Numbered from the stretch's first letter, positions 1 through 9,646 are shown. The stretch is DNA of 56,619 nucleotides from Nitrospinota bacterium (GCA_029881495.1 JAOUMJ010000018.1:1-56619), one strand, 5' to 3'. Numbers and translations: made by a program. Notes: generated by a model not told the origin, from the letters alone.

Positions 1-1
1 A

Positions 2-1285
2 ATATCCGAATATTTGCCAACACCAAACCAGGAGATAGGCAACCTTAGAATTACACAAGCCAGGGAGATGATCGCAAAAGGGGCCAATCCTGAAAATCCA
101 CAGGTAAAAGAACTTCTAAGAGATGCTATCGATAATTTTCAAACCGCATTTTCCAAAGCATCGCAGCTAAAACCGCTTGACCCCTACAAAGATACCGCTC
201 CCGACAAAGAGGCAACCGCAAAGATCGCCAGCGATATCTTCAGGCTAAATCTGAACGCCGATTTCGGGCATGGGAACGATATTGTTAAAAAACTGAGCGG
301 ACTTGCAAATGAATCCTTGAAAAACAGCACCGGCATTGATCCCGAACAGCTGCACCCGTCACAAACTATCAGCCTTGGTCTTGGCGCGCTTGACCGCGGC
401 GATTATGAAGAGGCTGAGAAACTTCTCTTCATGGCGGCTAAAAATCGGGACTATTTTTCCGATGCCACACATGAAATAAACTACTTGGGAACCAGAGTGA
501 GAAGAGAAAAGGGGGAGGATGAAGCCATAAAACTATACAACAGACTACTCACCTTAAATCCTCCAAACAAAGCGGCCGTTTACTTTAACCTGTCCGTAGC
601 ATGGAACAGGAAAAAACAGAACGCCAATGCCACCGGAGCGATCGTTAAAGCCATCTACATTGACCCTACCCTCCCGCTGGATAACTCCTTTTATCAAAGT
701 CCGGAGATCTTCGAAGTTCTAAAAAACATTATTCATGCCATAAATGAAATCGAAAAGAATTCCTCAAATATCACCGTTCCGGCTGAAACAAAGATCTACT
801 ATGAAATTGTTGAGAAATTCGAGGAGCTTATTCATGTCAACAAGGGTGAAGCTTTCAAATATCTCTATCAAATTGTGAACAGCACTCCAGGATTTTTCAA
901 GAATTCCCGAACTTATGTCAACACTCACTTAACGAACTTGATGGGGCTTGCATACAGTAAATTTTCTGCCATTCAAAGGCCCGATGCTCAAAAATTTGCC
1001 AAATTCCTTTTTGCCGCGATAAATTATGGAAAAAAATTGAGCATTCCGCAGAATTCAGTCACATGTGGGAATCTGCTCTCTCAGGTGATGGAGATACTAT
1101 ACACTTCCGCCGATCAGGCGGAGGCCGCATACTTCCTGTCGCAGGCAATTATCATCGACCCCGACTTTATGAAAAAACCCGATTTCTACGCAAGTTCGAC
1201 TTTTGTAAATCTTGCCAAGGAGATCCATAAAAAACTTTCAAGCGTAAAAGTTGAAAAACTGGTCATATCCGGCGAAACTGCATGA
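2..1285 (+). CDS. TPR-repeat protein, 5' end cut by window edge
   Basis: The reading frame is open from base 2, so the N-terminus lies outside the window; a TTG at 14 is only an internal leucine. The visible 420 or so residues align along their length with the C-terminal two thirds of the next gene (shared anchors such as LPTPNxEIGNL, FLGTRxRREKG and FYQSPEIFE), so the two are tandem paralogues. The content is helical repeat of TPR type, for example the segment with EEAEKLL, EAIKLYNRLLTLNPPN and AAVYFNLSVAWN. No catalytic motif is visible. By analogy with its neighbour the missing part probably carries a receiver-like N-terminal domain. The role is likely protein-protein scaffolding; the partner is unknown. 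Confidence 0.8.
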   Translation: MSEYLPTPNQEIGNLRITQAREMIAKGANPENPQVKELLRDAIDNFQTAFSKASQLKPLDPYKDTAPDKEATAKIASDIFRLNLNADFGHGNDIVKKLSGLANESLKNSTGIDPEQLHPSQTISLGLGALDRGDYEEAEKLLFMAAKNRDYFSDATHEINYLGTRVRREKGEDEAIKLYNRLLTLNPPNKAAVYFNLSVAWNRKKQNANATGAIVKAIYIDPTLPLDNSFYQSPEIFEVLKNIIHAINEIEKNSSNITVPAETKIYYEIVEKFEELIHVNKGEAFKYLYQIVNSTPGFFKNSRTYVNTHLTNLMGLAYSKFSAIQRPDAQKFAKFLFAAINYGKKLSIPQNSVTCGNLLSQVMEILYTSADQAEAAYFLSQAIIIDPDFMKKPDFYASSTFVNLAKEIHKKLSSVKVEKLVISGETA

Positions 1286-1463
1286 CTGTACAGTAACGTT
1301 TGGAAATCCGCGCAAGTTGCATCCAAGCTCCCCCCGCTAAAATCCCTATCCATTCATAAAAACCGCACTAATTGCTGTAGAATACTTCGAGTAAGCAATA
1401 ACTTGGTTTTGGCGGTCATGTTGCCGCAAAAACCTGTTAAATATCGATTTAGCATGAGGGATT

Positions 1464-3557
1464 ATGGGCGCTGGGAACGAAGCTGTGGACGCGGAAGATC
1501 CTTTATCGGATTACCTCGACAGCAAAATCAGGCTTTTTATCAACGACAAGGCCATCCTTTCCCAAACCAAGCAGTTCCTGCTCGCTTTGAAATTCACGAA
1601 CATCGAGGTAACCAATGTGGATCCGTCTTACACCGGAGCGCTTAACCAACTCCTGCCGTTGATGATGAAAGATACCGACCTGATACTGGTAAACTCCCCG
1701 ACCGCCGTGAGAGCCGGAAGAACCACGATAAAAAAGAACATCCTCGTTTTCTTTCACGATTTTAAACGGTTGCTGGAAGACAGGTCAAAAAGAGATTCAA
1801 TGACTTTGATTTCGAAATGCGTTCCGATATTTTCCGAAGCCTCGCTCCAGCAAATAAGGGAACAGCTAGTCGTCAATCTCTCCAAGTTCGGAGTCTCCAG
1901 CGCGTTCATTTTGAAGCAGCAGGAATCGCTGGTCGGCTTGAACCCCGGTGAACAAAAGGAGAAGAAAAACCAGCAGATGGTTGAAAGGTTCAATGAGATA
2001 AAAACCTACCTCATCGAATATTTTAACAAGGATCAGGACGCAGCGATTCAGAACATCAAATCCAAACAGAACGAAGTCGAGCTTTCCAGGAAAAAACAGG
2101 AAGCCGACAATCAAATGAAGAAGGGGGCCGAACTGAAAAAGGCCGGAAGATTTGAAGAAGCTATTGACTGCTACAGAAAAGCAATCGAATTGTACCCCGA
2201 TGATCCAGAGGCATATATGGAAAGCGGGAGAGCCTATACGAGGGTGCAAAAATACTCAAGCGCCATGACCCGATTCAAACAGGCTTCGGAAGTTTCAGAA
2301 GACCTGCCAACGCCCAACAAGGAGATCGGAAACCTGATAATCTCACAGGTAAAAGAAAAGATCAGAAAAGGGGCCGACCCCGAAAGCCCTGAAATAAAAA
2401 AGTATTTGAACAGCGCCGTGCAGAATTTTGAGTCCGCCATGAAAAAAGCTGAAGGGCTTAAAAAACTTTCGCCGGACGACAGCAGAGAACCGAGCATCGA
2501 AGCAGTATCGAAAATAGCGGGTGATATCTTCAAAATGAATTTGGGGACACTTCTTGGTAAAGACCATGAGATGGTTCGTAAAATCGGCTCGCTGGCCCAT
2601 AAAACATTAAATAACGCCGCTGGAGGAAATCCCGAGAAACTTCATCCTGCCCAGCAGATCACTCTCGGGCTTGGAGCTTTGGAAGCCGGGAACTACCAGG
2701 AGGCCGAAAAACTCCTTTTCCTTTCCGCCAAGGATGAAGAACATCTTGCGGACGCCGCCGAGGAAATTAATTTTCTTGGAACCCGCCTGAGGAGGGAGAA
2801 AGGGGCTGGAGAGGCTATTCGTCTTTATAAAAAATTGCTGGAGTTGAGTCCTCCAAACCAGGCTCCAATTTATTTCAATCTTGCTGTTGCCCTGAAAAAG
2901 ATGGAAAACACGCTTGATTGTGCCGGTTCAATAGTGAAATCAGTTGTTCTTGATCCTGACCTGCCAAATGAAAACGCATTTTACCAAAGCCCGGAAATTT
3001 TCGAGTTACTGAAAAAGATCATGAATCTGTTTTCACAGGCTGAAAAAAATTCGGCCCAGGTTGAGATATCGCCCGAAAACGCCGCCTTTTACAAATTCGT
3101 GGAAAAACTCGAAGCCCTTTCCCTGAAAAATATGGATGAGGCAATAAAATTCCTTTACCAGATAGCCATGAAGATGCCTGCCTTTTTTAAAAATCCGAAA
3201 ATCTATCTAAATAAAAGGATCATGGAGCTAGCCACCACCGCGGAATCCAGATTTTCTAAAGCCGCCAACGCTGATGCAAAAAAATTCGCCGAATATTTGG
3301 GATCTTTCATGGCACAAAGGGATCAGGCCAAATTCCCGCAGAATTTCGTGAACGCAATGCATTTTCTTGCGCTCACAAGAGAAGAATATTTCAAAAACAG
3401 CAATGAAGCCAATGCCTCCTATTTTTTAATACAGGCTTACATGAGCGCTGAAGAGCTTTTGGGAAAGCCGGACTTTTACGCAAGCCCGGTTATCGTCGGG
3501 ATCATGAAGACCACCAGAACCAAACTGGTAAACGTTAAAATAGACCAGCTCGGATAA
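1464..3557 (+). CDS. Pseudo-receiver domain plus TPR repeat protein
   Basis: This is a 697-residue protein. The ATG at 1464 follows GAGGG at 1456-1460, a close but usable ribosome site. Residues about 22-160 have the beta/alpha pattern of a response-regulator receiver (IRLFIND, then DTDLILVNSP), but the position expected for the phosphoryl-accepting aspartate is asparagine, so phosphorylation is unlikely. A charged helical linker (about 170-215) leads to canonical TPRs starting at AGRFEEAIDCYRKAIELYPD and a long helical C-terminus shared with the preceding paralogue. No signal peptide or membrane segment is seen, so it should be cytoplasmic. The function is unknown; a scaffold or adaptor is the most that can be said. 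Confidence 0.85.
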   Translation: MGAGNEAVDAEDPLSDYLDSKIRLFINDKAILSQTKQFLLALKFTNIEVTNVDPSYTGALNQLLPLMMKDTDLILVNSPTAVRAGRTTIKKNILVFFHDFKRLLEDRSKRDSMTLISKCVPIFSEASLQQIREQLVVNLSKFGVSSAFILKQQESLVGLNPGEQKEKKNQQMVERFNEIKTYLIEYFNKDQDAAIQNIKSKQNEVELSRKKQEADNQMKKGAELKKAGRFEEAIDCYRKAIELYPDDPEAYMESGRAYTRVQKYSSAMTRFKQASEVSEDLPTPNKEIGNLIISQVKEKIRKGADPESPEIKKYLNSAVQNFESAMKKAEGLKKLSPDDSREPSIEAVSKIAGDIFKMNLGTLLGKDHEMVRKIGSLAHKTLNNAAGGNPEKLHPAQQITLGLGALEAGNYQEAEKLLFLSAKDEEHLADAAEEINFLGTRLRREKGAGEAIRLYKKLLELSPPNQAPIYFNLAVALKKMENTLDCAGSIVKSVVLDPDLPNENAFYQSPEIFELLKKIMNLFSQAEKNSAQVEISPENAAFYKFVEKLEALSLKNMDEAIKFLYQIAMKMPAFFKNPKIYLNKRIMELATTAESRFSKAANADAKKFAEYLGSFMAQRDQAKFPQNFVNAMHFLALTREEYFKNSNEANASYFLIQAYMSAEELLGKPDFYASPVIVGIMKTTRTKLVNVKIDQLG

Positions 3558-3585
3558 TTCCTTCTAAAAGGTATAGAATTTAGAC

Positions 3586-4314
3586 ATGGGTGTAAATATT
3601 GGGATCACTTCCGATACCGGTACGTCGCCAAAACCGGTTCACAGGAAACATGAATACTTCTGGATCAAAAAGGACCTCGCCGAATCCGTTTTCAAGGCGG
3701 GCGGCATACCTTTCATAATTCCAGCATGTGGAACAAAGATTGAAGCTGAACAGATAATGAATTCTCTTGATGGCCTCGTCATATCGGGCGGCAATTTTGA
3801 CATTGACCCCGCGCTTTACGGCGCAAAAAGGAAAAAAGTTTCCAACATCAGAAAAAAGGAACGTACCATTTCGGAGATACTCCTCCTTTCGGAAGCAATA
3901 AGGCAGAACAAACCTGTCCTCGGAATCTGCGGAGGTGAACAGCTAATCAACGTCCATTTCGGCGGAACGCTTTACCAGGATATTCCAAGCGAAATTCCGG
4001 GAGCGCTTGATCATGTTCAAAAAACACATTTCAGCAAAACATGTCACGCCGTCAGTATCGAGAGAGGAACACTCCTCGCCGAAATAATGGGAGTTACATC
4101 GGCAAAGGTGAACTCTACCCATCACCAATCGATAAAGGACGTTGCCGCAGGTTTGACAGTATCCGCAATGTCTCCCGATGGGGTGATAGAAGCGATAGAA
4201 AAGCCGGGCGACCTGTTCCTGCTCGGTGTTCAATGGCACCCGGAATTCCTGTCGGGCGACGACCGGCAGATCGCCCTGTTTAAAACGCTAGTCGGAGAGG
4301 CAAAGAAAAAATGA
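3586..4314 (+). CDS. Class I glutamine amidotransferase-like hydrolase, peptidase C26 family (PuuD/gamma-glutamyl-GABA hydrolase-like)
   Basis: This is a 242-residue protein with the full C26/GATase1 triad: nucleophile Cys115 in GICGGEQ, His218 and Glu220 in VQWHPEF. The oxyanion strand ISGGNFDIDP (67-76) is the form typical of gamma-glutamyl-gamma-aminobutyrate hydrolases, which release glutamate from gamma-glutamylated amines in the cytoplasm. The length is normal for the family. The stop codon overlaps the start of alanine dehydrogenase by four bases (ATGA), so the two genes are translationally coupled, which hints at an amino-acid salvage role. The exact substrate cannot be read from the sequence; folate-type or other gamma-glutamyl substrates remain possible. 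Confidence 0.9.
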   Translation: MGVNIGITSDTGTSPKPVHRKHEYFWIKKDLAESVFKAGGIPFIIPACGTKIEAEQIMNSLDGLVISGGNFDIDPALYGAKRKKVSNIRKKERTISEILLLSEAIRQNKPVLGICGGEQLINVHFGGTLYQDIPSEIPGALDHVQKTHFSKTCHAVSIERGTLLAEIMGVTSAKVNSTHHQSIKDVAAGLTVSAMSPDGVIEAIEKPGDLFLLGVQWHPEFLSGDDRQIALFKTLVGEAKKK

Positions 4315-5417
4315 TCATCGGAGTTCCAAAAGAGATAAAACCGGATGAATACCGCGTGGGAATAATCCCCGCAGGTGTAAGACAACTGGTTCTTGCGGGG
4401 CATACCGTACTTATAGAAGAGTCTGCCGGCGTAGGGAGCGGATTCCCCGATTCCGCCTATATCTCCGAAGGGGCAGAAATTGCAGAAAGCCCAAAGGATA
4501 TCTGGTCGCGCTCGGACATGGTCATCAAAGTGAAGGAACCTGTCGAACCTGAATTTGAATACCTTCGAGAAGGATTGATCCTGTACACCTACCTGCATCT
4601 GGCGGCTGACAAAGAGCTTACCGAAGTTTTAGTAAAATCTGGAATTTCCGGCATAGCCTATGAAACGGTTCAGGAGAGAGACGGAAGTCTGCCGTTGCTG
4701 AATCCGATGTCGGAGATCGCGGGTAGGATGTCAATTCATGAAGGGGCGAAATTTCTCGAGAAGGAAAAAGGGGGGCGCGGGATTCTTCTTGGTGGGGTGC
4801 CGGGCGTCCCCTCCGGCCAGGTTGTTATTTTGGGGGGAGGCCTTGTAGGCCTTAACGCCGCAAAAATGGCGGTCGGTCTTGGGGCAAGGGTTACTGTGAT
4901 TGATATTTCGCTACCCAGGCTCCGCTATCTGGACGATATCTTTGCCAACAAGATCGAAACACTTCACTCAAACCCCCATACGATAAGAGAAAGCGTATCA
5001 ACCGCAGACCTGCTGGTTGGAGCAGTCCTTATTCCTGGCGCAAAGGCGCCGATGCTGGTAACCCGCTCGATGGTCTCCCGGATGCAGCCAGGTTCGGTGA
5101 TAGTTGATGTTTCCGTTGACCAGGGGGGGTGTATAGAGACATCCCGCCCGACAACCCACCATGATCCGACATACACCGTAGACGGCGTTACTCATTACTG
5201 CGTATCGAACATGCCTGGGGCCGTTCCCAGAACATCAACCATCGCGCTGACCAACGCCACATTCCGATATGCCTATGATATCGCTCAAAAAGGTTTTGAA
5301 AACGCCATGCGGAATAGCGAAACTCTCAGGAAAGGGGTGAACACTCATAAGGGAAAACTGACATATGAACAGGTTGCTGTCTCGCACGGTTTAAAATACA
5401 CCCCATTCGAGATATAG
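4311..5417 (+). CDS. ald: Alanine dehydrogenase
   Basis: NAD-dependent alanine dehydrogenase (L-alanine + water + NAD to pyruvate + ammonia + NADH), 368 residues, the usual length. It starts with the family signature [17 protein letters not shown] and carries the residues known in the Mycobacterium enzyme at the same numbers: Arg15, Lys75 in VKVKEP, His96 in YLHLA and Asp270 in DVSVDQGG. The Rossmann glycine loop is [14 protein letters not shown] (171-184). It overlaps the upstream amidotransferase gene by four bases. The protein should be cytoplasmic and hexameric. The pair would feed nitrogen from amide or gamma-glutamyl compounds and alanine into central metabolism; that link is inference. 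Confidence 0.97.
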   Translation: MIIGVPKEIKPDEYRVGIIPAGVRQLVLAGHTVLIEESAGVGSGFPDSAYISEGAEIAESPKDIWSRSDMVIKVKEPVEPEFEYLREGLILYTYLHLAADKELTEVLVKSGISGIAYETVQERDGSLPLLNPMSEIAGRMSIHEGAKFLEKEKGGRGILLGGVPGVPSGQVVILGGGLVGLNAAKMAVGLGARVTVIDISLPRLRYLDDIFANKIETLHSNPHTIRESVSTADLLVGAVLIPGAKAPMLVTRSMVSRMQPGSVIVDVSVDQGGCIETSRPTTHHDPTYTVDGVTHYCVSNMPGAVPRTSTIALTNATFRYAYDIAQKGFENAMRNSETLRKGVNTHKGKLTYEQVAVSHGLKYTPFEI

Positions 5418-5506
5418 GCTCACCCCTCATTACCGCTTGGCTACCCGCTGTTTCTTGCGTTACAATCACATAAGATATTTTGCATACGTTTTCAAAAGGT
5501 TTTCAT

Positions 5507-6652
5507 ATGGAGCAATTTGATTTATCATTTCCGACAGATACTCTGCTTGCGTATAAGATCGTCGGGATAGAGGTGAAACTGCTCGCATTGAGCTTTATCA
5601 TCCTCTTTATTACCTTTATCGCAAGGCGTTTCATTGTCAATAAAACAATGTCGGTCTTGACAAAAATCGCCGAAAAAACCCCCACCAAGTGGGATGATGA
5701 TCTCGTTGTAATTTCGAAAGGGCCTTTGTCCGCATCTATCATGGTGGTCGGCGTATGGATCGCGCTTTCAATACTTCCTCTGCCAACAGCGCCGATCAAT
5801 ATCGAAATATTCGTTCAGCGAACAGCCAATCTCGCTCTGATACTTATTTTCACGCTGTTCTTTTTCAAGGCGACCGATATCATTTCCCAACTCCTAAAGG
5901 AGAAAGCCTCCGATCCCAAACACTGGATGGATACGAGTCTCGTGCCTCTGATAATTCTCACTATCAAGGTATTTGTCGGCGTGGTCATCGTTGTATTCAT
6001 TTTTCAAAACCTCGGCTACTCCGTCAGCGCCCTTGTCGCCTCGCTCGGTATCGGCGGTATCGCGGTAGCGCTCGCCGCGCAGGGAACGCTTGCGAATTTT
6101 TTTGGCAGTCTCATGATCATGATAGACAGGCCGTTCCGTATCGGGGACTGGATACAGGCGGAAGGAGGAACCTATGAAGGAATAGTGGAAGAGATAGGCT
6201 TTCGCTCCACTAAACTGAGGACATTCGAAAAAACCGTCCAGGTGATACCAAACGACAAACTTGCGGCAATGGTTCTTGAAAACATGGATCGGAGGAAGGA
6301 TCGGAGCCTAAACATAAGGCGTATCAAAATGACTATCGGCGTAGAGTACAAGACTGCGCCCGAACAGATAGAGAAAGCGGTCCTGGCTATCCGAAATATC
6401 CTGAAGGAGAGCCCAAGGGTTGATGACAGGCAAATCTATGTATATTTCTCCGGGTTTGGTGACTCCTCGCTCAACATATTCATCTATTTTTTCGCCAACT
6501 CCACGATCTGGCGGCAATGGCTGGAAACACGACAGACGATATGCTTTGATATCATGAAAGTATTTAAGGAACTCGGAATTGTAATGGCGTTCCCGACACG
6601 TACCATCTACCTGGAAAAATCCGACGATTTTCCGGACATTATCAATGAATGA
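5507..6652 (+). CDS. MscS-family mechanosensitive ion channel
   Basis: The protein has 381 residues from the ATG at 5507, which follows AAAAGG at 5494-5499; an in-frame TTG at 5480 lacks a ribosome site. Several hydrophobic segments (about residues 20-40, 75-92, 100-120 and 150-175) precede the pore-lining helix, which is glycine/alanine rich (VASLGIGGIAVALAAQGTLA), and the MscS beta-domain entry motif FFGSLMIMIDRPFRIGDWI. A mixed alpha/beta cytoplasmic cage domain follows. MscS channels open under membrane tension and release solutes during hypo-osmotic shock. It is an inner-membrane protein, and it has the extra N-terminal helices common in the larger YnaI/YbdG-like members. The gene stands alone. 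Confidence 0.93.
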   Translation: MEQFDLSFPTDTLLAYKIVGIEVKLLALSFIILFITFIARRFIVNKTMSVLTKIAEKTPTKWDDDLVVISKGPLSASIMVVGVWIALSILPLPTAPINIEIFVQRTANLALILIFTLFFFKATDIISQLLKEKASDPKHWMDTSLVPLIILTIKVFVGVVIVVFIFQNLGYSVSALVASLGIGGIAVALAAQGTLANFFGSLMIMIDRPFRIGDWIQAEGGTYEGIVEEIGFRSTKLRTFEKTVQVIPNDKLAAMVLENMDRRKDRSLNIRRIKMTIGVEYKTAPEQIEKAVLAIRNILKESPRVDDRQIYVYFSGFGDSSLNIFIYFFANSTIWRQWLETRQTICFDIMKVFKELGIVMAFPTRTIYLEKSDDFPDIINE

Positions 6653-6754
6653 CCATCTCTCGGCAAGCTCCGGCTCCGTTCTCAATTCCACCGCATCATG
6701 CAGTGGCCATGGTACCTTATCAAAACCCAAACGGTATGATAGATTTATGGAAGT

Positions 6755-7306
6755 ATGAAAACCAAACTTGCGAACTGGCGTAAAACACAGGGATATCTCG
6801 ACCAGCTTATAAGCCTTTACGGAAAGATGATGGTGGGCAAACCACGTTCATTCATCTTCCTTCCTTTGGCGGACAGCTGTATAAAAGCCGGACGATTAAG
6901 GCTCGCCAACGAAGTTATAAACAGGGGGCTTTCGCATCATGCCGGCCTCACTTCAGGACTGCTCATGAAGGCCCGTATAATGATGGCTCAGGGGAAGCAC
7001 GAAGCGGCAGAAAAAATGATATCCCCGATAATCGAAAAATCTCCCGACAACTTTCTCGCTCGAAAACTTATGGCGGAAACTTGCCTGAAGCTGAATAAAC
7101 CAGGAATCGGCATCCAGCACCTTGAGCATGTGCGTAAAGCCGCCTGCGGAACCGGCATACGCGAGGATCTTTTTCGCATGCTTGAGGATGCCAGCCGGAA
7201 GAGGAACACTCCTGCGGAGGAGACAGGAGGGAACAGCAAGCAAAATATTGTAAATACTCTGGAACGGTGGCTCACCAATGCCGGAAAAATGATGATAAGG
7301 GAGTAA
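6755..7306 (+). CDS. Small TPR-like repeat protein
   Basis: This is a 183-residue protein with TPR-like helical pairs (for example LADSCIKAGRLRLANEVINRGL and ARIMMAQGKHEAAEKMISPII). No signal peptide or catalytic motif is visible. The ATG at 6755 has only a very close GGAAG ahead of it, so the exact start is uncertain. The gene ends four bases before aroQ and is probably its operon partner. Proteins of this kind with tetratricopeptide repeats are often found near aroQ and pepP in delta-proteobacterial-type genomes, but no specific function can be assigned. Confidence 0.75.
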   Translation: MKTKLANWRKTQGYLDQLISLYGKMMVGKPRSFIFLPLADSCIKAGRLRLANEVINRGLSHHAGLTSGLLMKARIMMAQGKHEAAEKMISPIIEKSPDNFLARKLMAETCLKLNKPGIGIQHLEHVRKAACGTGIREDLFRMLEDASRKRNTPAEETGGNSKQNIVNTLERWLTNAGKMMIRE

Positions 7307-7310
7307 AGAT

Positions 7311-7757
7311 ATGAAAAATGTCCTGGTAATCAATGGACCTAATATAAATCTTCTTGGAAAACGTGAGCCGTCGATATATGGAAGCGCCACATATGAAGAT
7401 CTTTGCAAAGACCTCCTGCGCGACGCCAAAGAAAAAAACCTCGGCCTTGAAATATACCAGTCGAACCATGAAGGGGAGATAGTCGACAAGATACAGGAAG
7501 CCTCGGAGAAAACCGACCTCATAATAATCAATGCCGGAGCCTATACCCATACAAGCGTGGCGATAAGGGACGCGCTGGCAGCGGTTTCAATACCGATAAT
7601 CGAGGTGCATATTTCAAACATTTATAAAAGGGAAAACTTCAGGCATCATTCGTACCTCTCTGAAATAGTCTCCGGTATAATTGCCGGGTTCGGAACGAAT
7701 TCCTACTTTCTTGCATTAAATGCCGCCTCAAGGATGCTCTCTAAATCAGAAAGCTGA
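7311..7757 (+). CDS. aroQ: 3-Dehydroquinate dehydratase, type II
   Basis: Type II dehydroquinase (3-dehydroquinate to 3-dehydroshikimate), the third step of the shikimate pathway. It has 148 residues, the standard length, with the diagnostic N-terminal block INGPNINLLGKREPSIYG containing the catalytic tyrosine (Tyr23), the substrate-binding INAGAYTHTS, and the histidine block EVHISN. A ribosome site GGGAG lies at 7301-7305. The enzyme is a cytoplasmic dodecamer in known members. It sits between the TPR gene (3-base gap) and an M24 peptidase gene (4-base gap), a common aroQ-pepP pairing. Confidence 0.97.
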   Translation: MKNVLVINGPNINLLGKREPSIYGSATYEDLCKDLLRDAKEKNLGLEIYQSNHEGEIVDKIQEASEKTDLIIINAGAYTHTSVAIRDALAAVSIPIIEVHISNIYKRENFRHHSYLSEIVSGIIAGFGTNSYFLALNAASRMLSKSES

Positions 7758-7761
7758 AATT

Positions 7762-8844
7762 ATGAAAACCGCCTCAATTCATCGTAAGAGGACGGCAAAA
7801 CTCGTTAAAGAACTTTCGCTTCTCGGCCTTGACGCCTTTGTTACATTCAATATGAAAAACATAAGATATCTCACCGGTTTCACCGGCACTTCAGCGGCAG
7901 TAGCAATCGCCGACGGCAAACCGCTGTTCTTCACGGATTTCCGCTATGCCACTCAGGTAAAAAAAGAGGTGACATCAATGAAAACGGTGATCGTGAAATC
8001 CACATGGCACGATGTAGCGAGCTACCTAACTTCCAAAAAAGCGAAAACGATCGGCTATGAGGGGAACTCTCTTACAGTCGATGTGCTCACTTCCCTGAAA
8101 AAACTTCATAAGGGGCATTGGAGAGGGGTTCAGCCGGTAGAAAAGCTTCGCACTATAAAGGATGACCTTGAAATTAAGCTGATAGAAAAGAATTTCAGAA
8201 TACTGGCAAAGGTCTTCAAAATGATCCCTGAAATGATACAGCAGGGCCGTATGGAGCGGGATATCGCATCCGAGATGGAATTCCGGCTCCGCCAGGCCGG
8301 AGGCGATGGAAAAGCCTTCGAATTCATCATCGCTTCCGGGAAACGCTCCGCGCTTCCACATGGCGTGGCTGGAATAAAAAAGATATCCAAAGGGGACAAC
8401 ATAACCGTCGATTGGGGTTGCGTGCTGGGAGGGTACCATACCGACAATACCCGTAATTTCTCCCTAGGCAAACCAAAAGCGGAGTTTTTGAAAATTCATG
8501 AGATCGTCCTGGAGGCCAACCGGCGGGCCACTGAAAAGGTGGCGCATGGTGTACCGCTAATGGAGATCGATGCGGCCGCCAGAAACTTTATTGCCGGAGC
8601 AGGATTTGCCCATCGCTTTGGACATGGTACCGGACATGGTGTCGGCCTCGATATTCATGAAACTCCGACAGTCGGTCCCCGTGCCGAAAATGTCATTGCT
8701 GAAGCGGGCATGGTATTTACGATAGAACCCGGCATATATCTCCCCGGCGTCGGGGGGGTAAGGATCGAAGATATGGTATTGGTTACAAAAACCGGTTGTC
8801 GCGTCCTTTCTCGCTCCATTCCTCAAGAGATCACATACATCTAA
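7762..8844 (+). CDS. Xaa-Pro aminopeptidase, M24 family
   Basis: The protein has 360 residues from the ATG at 7762, directly after the aroQ stop; a longer in-frame opening overlaps aroQ and is not preferred. The N-terminal creatinase-like domain ([14 protein letters not shown]) is followed by the pita-bread catalytic domain. All five metal ligands are in place: Asp in TVDWGC, Asp in YHTDNTRNF, His in [17 protein letters not shown], Glu in FTIEPGIYL and Glu in VRIEDMV. The enzyme removes N-terminal residues preceding proline, using two metal ions in the cytoplasm. An assignment as PepP/YpdF-like is clear at family level; substrate preference is not visible. It is the last gene of the aroQ cluster. 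Confidence 0.95.
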   Translation: MKTASIHRKRTAKLVKELSLLGLDAFVTFNMKNIRYLTGFTGTSAAVAIADGKPLFFTDFRYATQVKKEVTSMKTVIVKSTWHDVASYLTSKKAKTIGYEGNSLTVDVLTSLKKLHKGHWRGVQPVEKLRTIKDDLEIKLIEKNFRILAKVFKMIPEMIQQGRMERDIASEMEFRLRQAGGDGKAFEFIIASGKRSALPHGVAGIKKISKGDNITVDWGCVLGGYHTDNTRNFSLGKPKAEFLKIHEIVLEANRRATEKVAHGVPLMEIDAAARNFIAGAGFAHRFGHGTGHGVGLDIHETPTVGPRAENVIAEAGMVFTIEPGIYLPGVGGVRIEDMVLVTKTGCRVLSRSIPQEITYI

Positions 8845-8909
8845 ATCGATCTCTTACCGCCTCGCTTTTCGCTGTTTAAAAGAAGGTGTAGAAGTGTTTT
8901 TAAATTATC

Positions 8910-8938
8910 TTGACCTTGTGGCTTCGAAGGCATAATAT
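8910..8938 (+). promoter_or_regulatory. Sigma-70-type promoter for the tetR-RND operon
   Basis: A -35 hexamer TTGACC (8910-8915) and a -10 hexamer TAATAT (8933-8938) are separated by 17 bases, close to consensus. The element lies 67 bases ahead of the TetR-family gene and directly abuts twin palindromes, which fits an autorepressed promoter. Confidence 0.6.
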
Positions 8939-8939
8939 T

Positions 8940-8968
8940 TAACCATCTGGTTATACTAACTGGTTAGT
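8940..8968 (+). promoter_or_regulatory. Twin palindromic operator, probable TetR-family binding site
   Basis: Two adjacent palindromes with six-base arms are visible: TAACCA-TC-TGGTTA (8940-8953) and ACTAAC-TG-GTTAGT (8955-8968). They share the two-base centre and a TGGTTA core, and start right after the predicted -10 box. Palindromes of this kind next to a tetR-family gene usually bind that regulator. Repression of the whole RND operon by the TetR protein is inferred. Confidence 0.65.
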
Positions 8969-9004
8969 TAAGAATTTACCTTTTCGGAGCCGCAACTGAA
9001 GATT

Positions 9005-9622
9005 ATGAAAAAAGAAGAAAAAAACGACAGCGTGACAGAGAAGATCCTTGAAACGGCGCGAGCAGTTTTCGCTGAGAAAGGATTTGACGGCGCACGCGTG
9101 GATGAAATTGCCCAAAAAGCAGGGGTAAACAAGGCTACGATCTATTATCACATTGGCGACAAGGAAAAGCTCTATAACAGTGTCATTAAAAATTCCATTA
9201 CTGCGATGGCCGAATCCATGGAAGAAAACGCCAAAGGAAACGAAGAGATAACTAAAAAGCTCCGCGCCCATATCCTCTCTCTTTTAAAAACCACGGGCAG
9301 CGCCAAGGGCTTTTCCCAACTCATGCTAAGAGAGGTAGCTTCCGGCGCAAACCGTATTTCGGATGATCTTATCGACCAGATGTTCAGAACATTCTTGGCG
9401 ACATCGGGGATACTCGGTGAAGGCGCAAGGAAAGGAGAATTGATAAAAGTAGAGCCAATGGTTCTTCACATGATAATAATGGGGAGCACGCTATTCCTTC
9501 ATGCAAGCGCCGGGTTAAGACAAAAAGTGGCGAAAAGAAAAAATCTGGAGCAGGCTACTCTACCCATTGAAAAACTTGCAGAACAGCTAGCTGATTTTTT
9601 TGTAGACGCGCTTAAAAAATAA
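9005..9622 (+). CDS. TetR/AcrR-family transcriptional regulator
   Basis: This is a 205-residue protein with a typical N-terminal TetR helix-turn-helix (residues about 12-58: ILETARAVFAEKGFDGARVD, then IAQKAGVNKATIYYHIGDKE). The C-terminal ligand-binding part is helical and family-variable, so the inducer cannot be predicted. It is the first gene of a cluster with an RND transporter, a LolA-like protein and an outer-membrane barrel, and it is preceded by a promoter overlapped by palindromes. It is probably a local repressor responding to a hydrophobic or toxic ligand handled by the transporter. Gap to the transporter gene: 24 bases. Confidence 0.93.
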   Translation: MKKEEKNDSVTEKILETARAVFAEKGFDGARVDEIAQKAGVNKATIYYHIGDKEKLYNSVIKNSITAMAESMEENAKGNEEITKKLRAHILSLLKTTGSAKGFSQLMLREVASGANRISDDLIDQMFRTFLATSGILGEGARKGELIKVEPMVLHMIIMGSTLFLHASAGLRQKVAKRKNLEQATLPIEKLAEQLADFFVDALKK

Positions 9623-9646
9623 ATTTTGCCAAAACAGGAGAAATAA

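Noticed and set aside
1286-1463. tRNA or small RNA in the gap between the TPR genes
   Set aside because: No cloverleaf or TPsiC-like sequence; only a weak GCGG/CCGC hairpin near 1412-1427.
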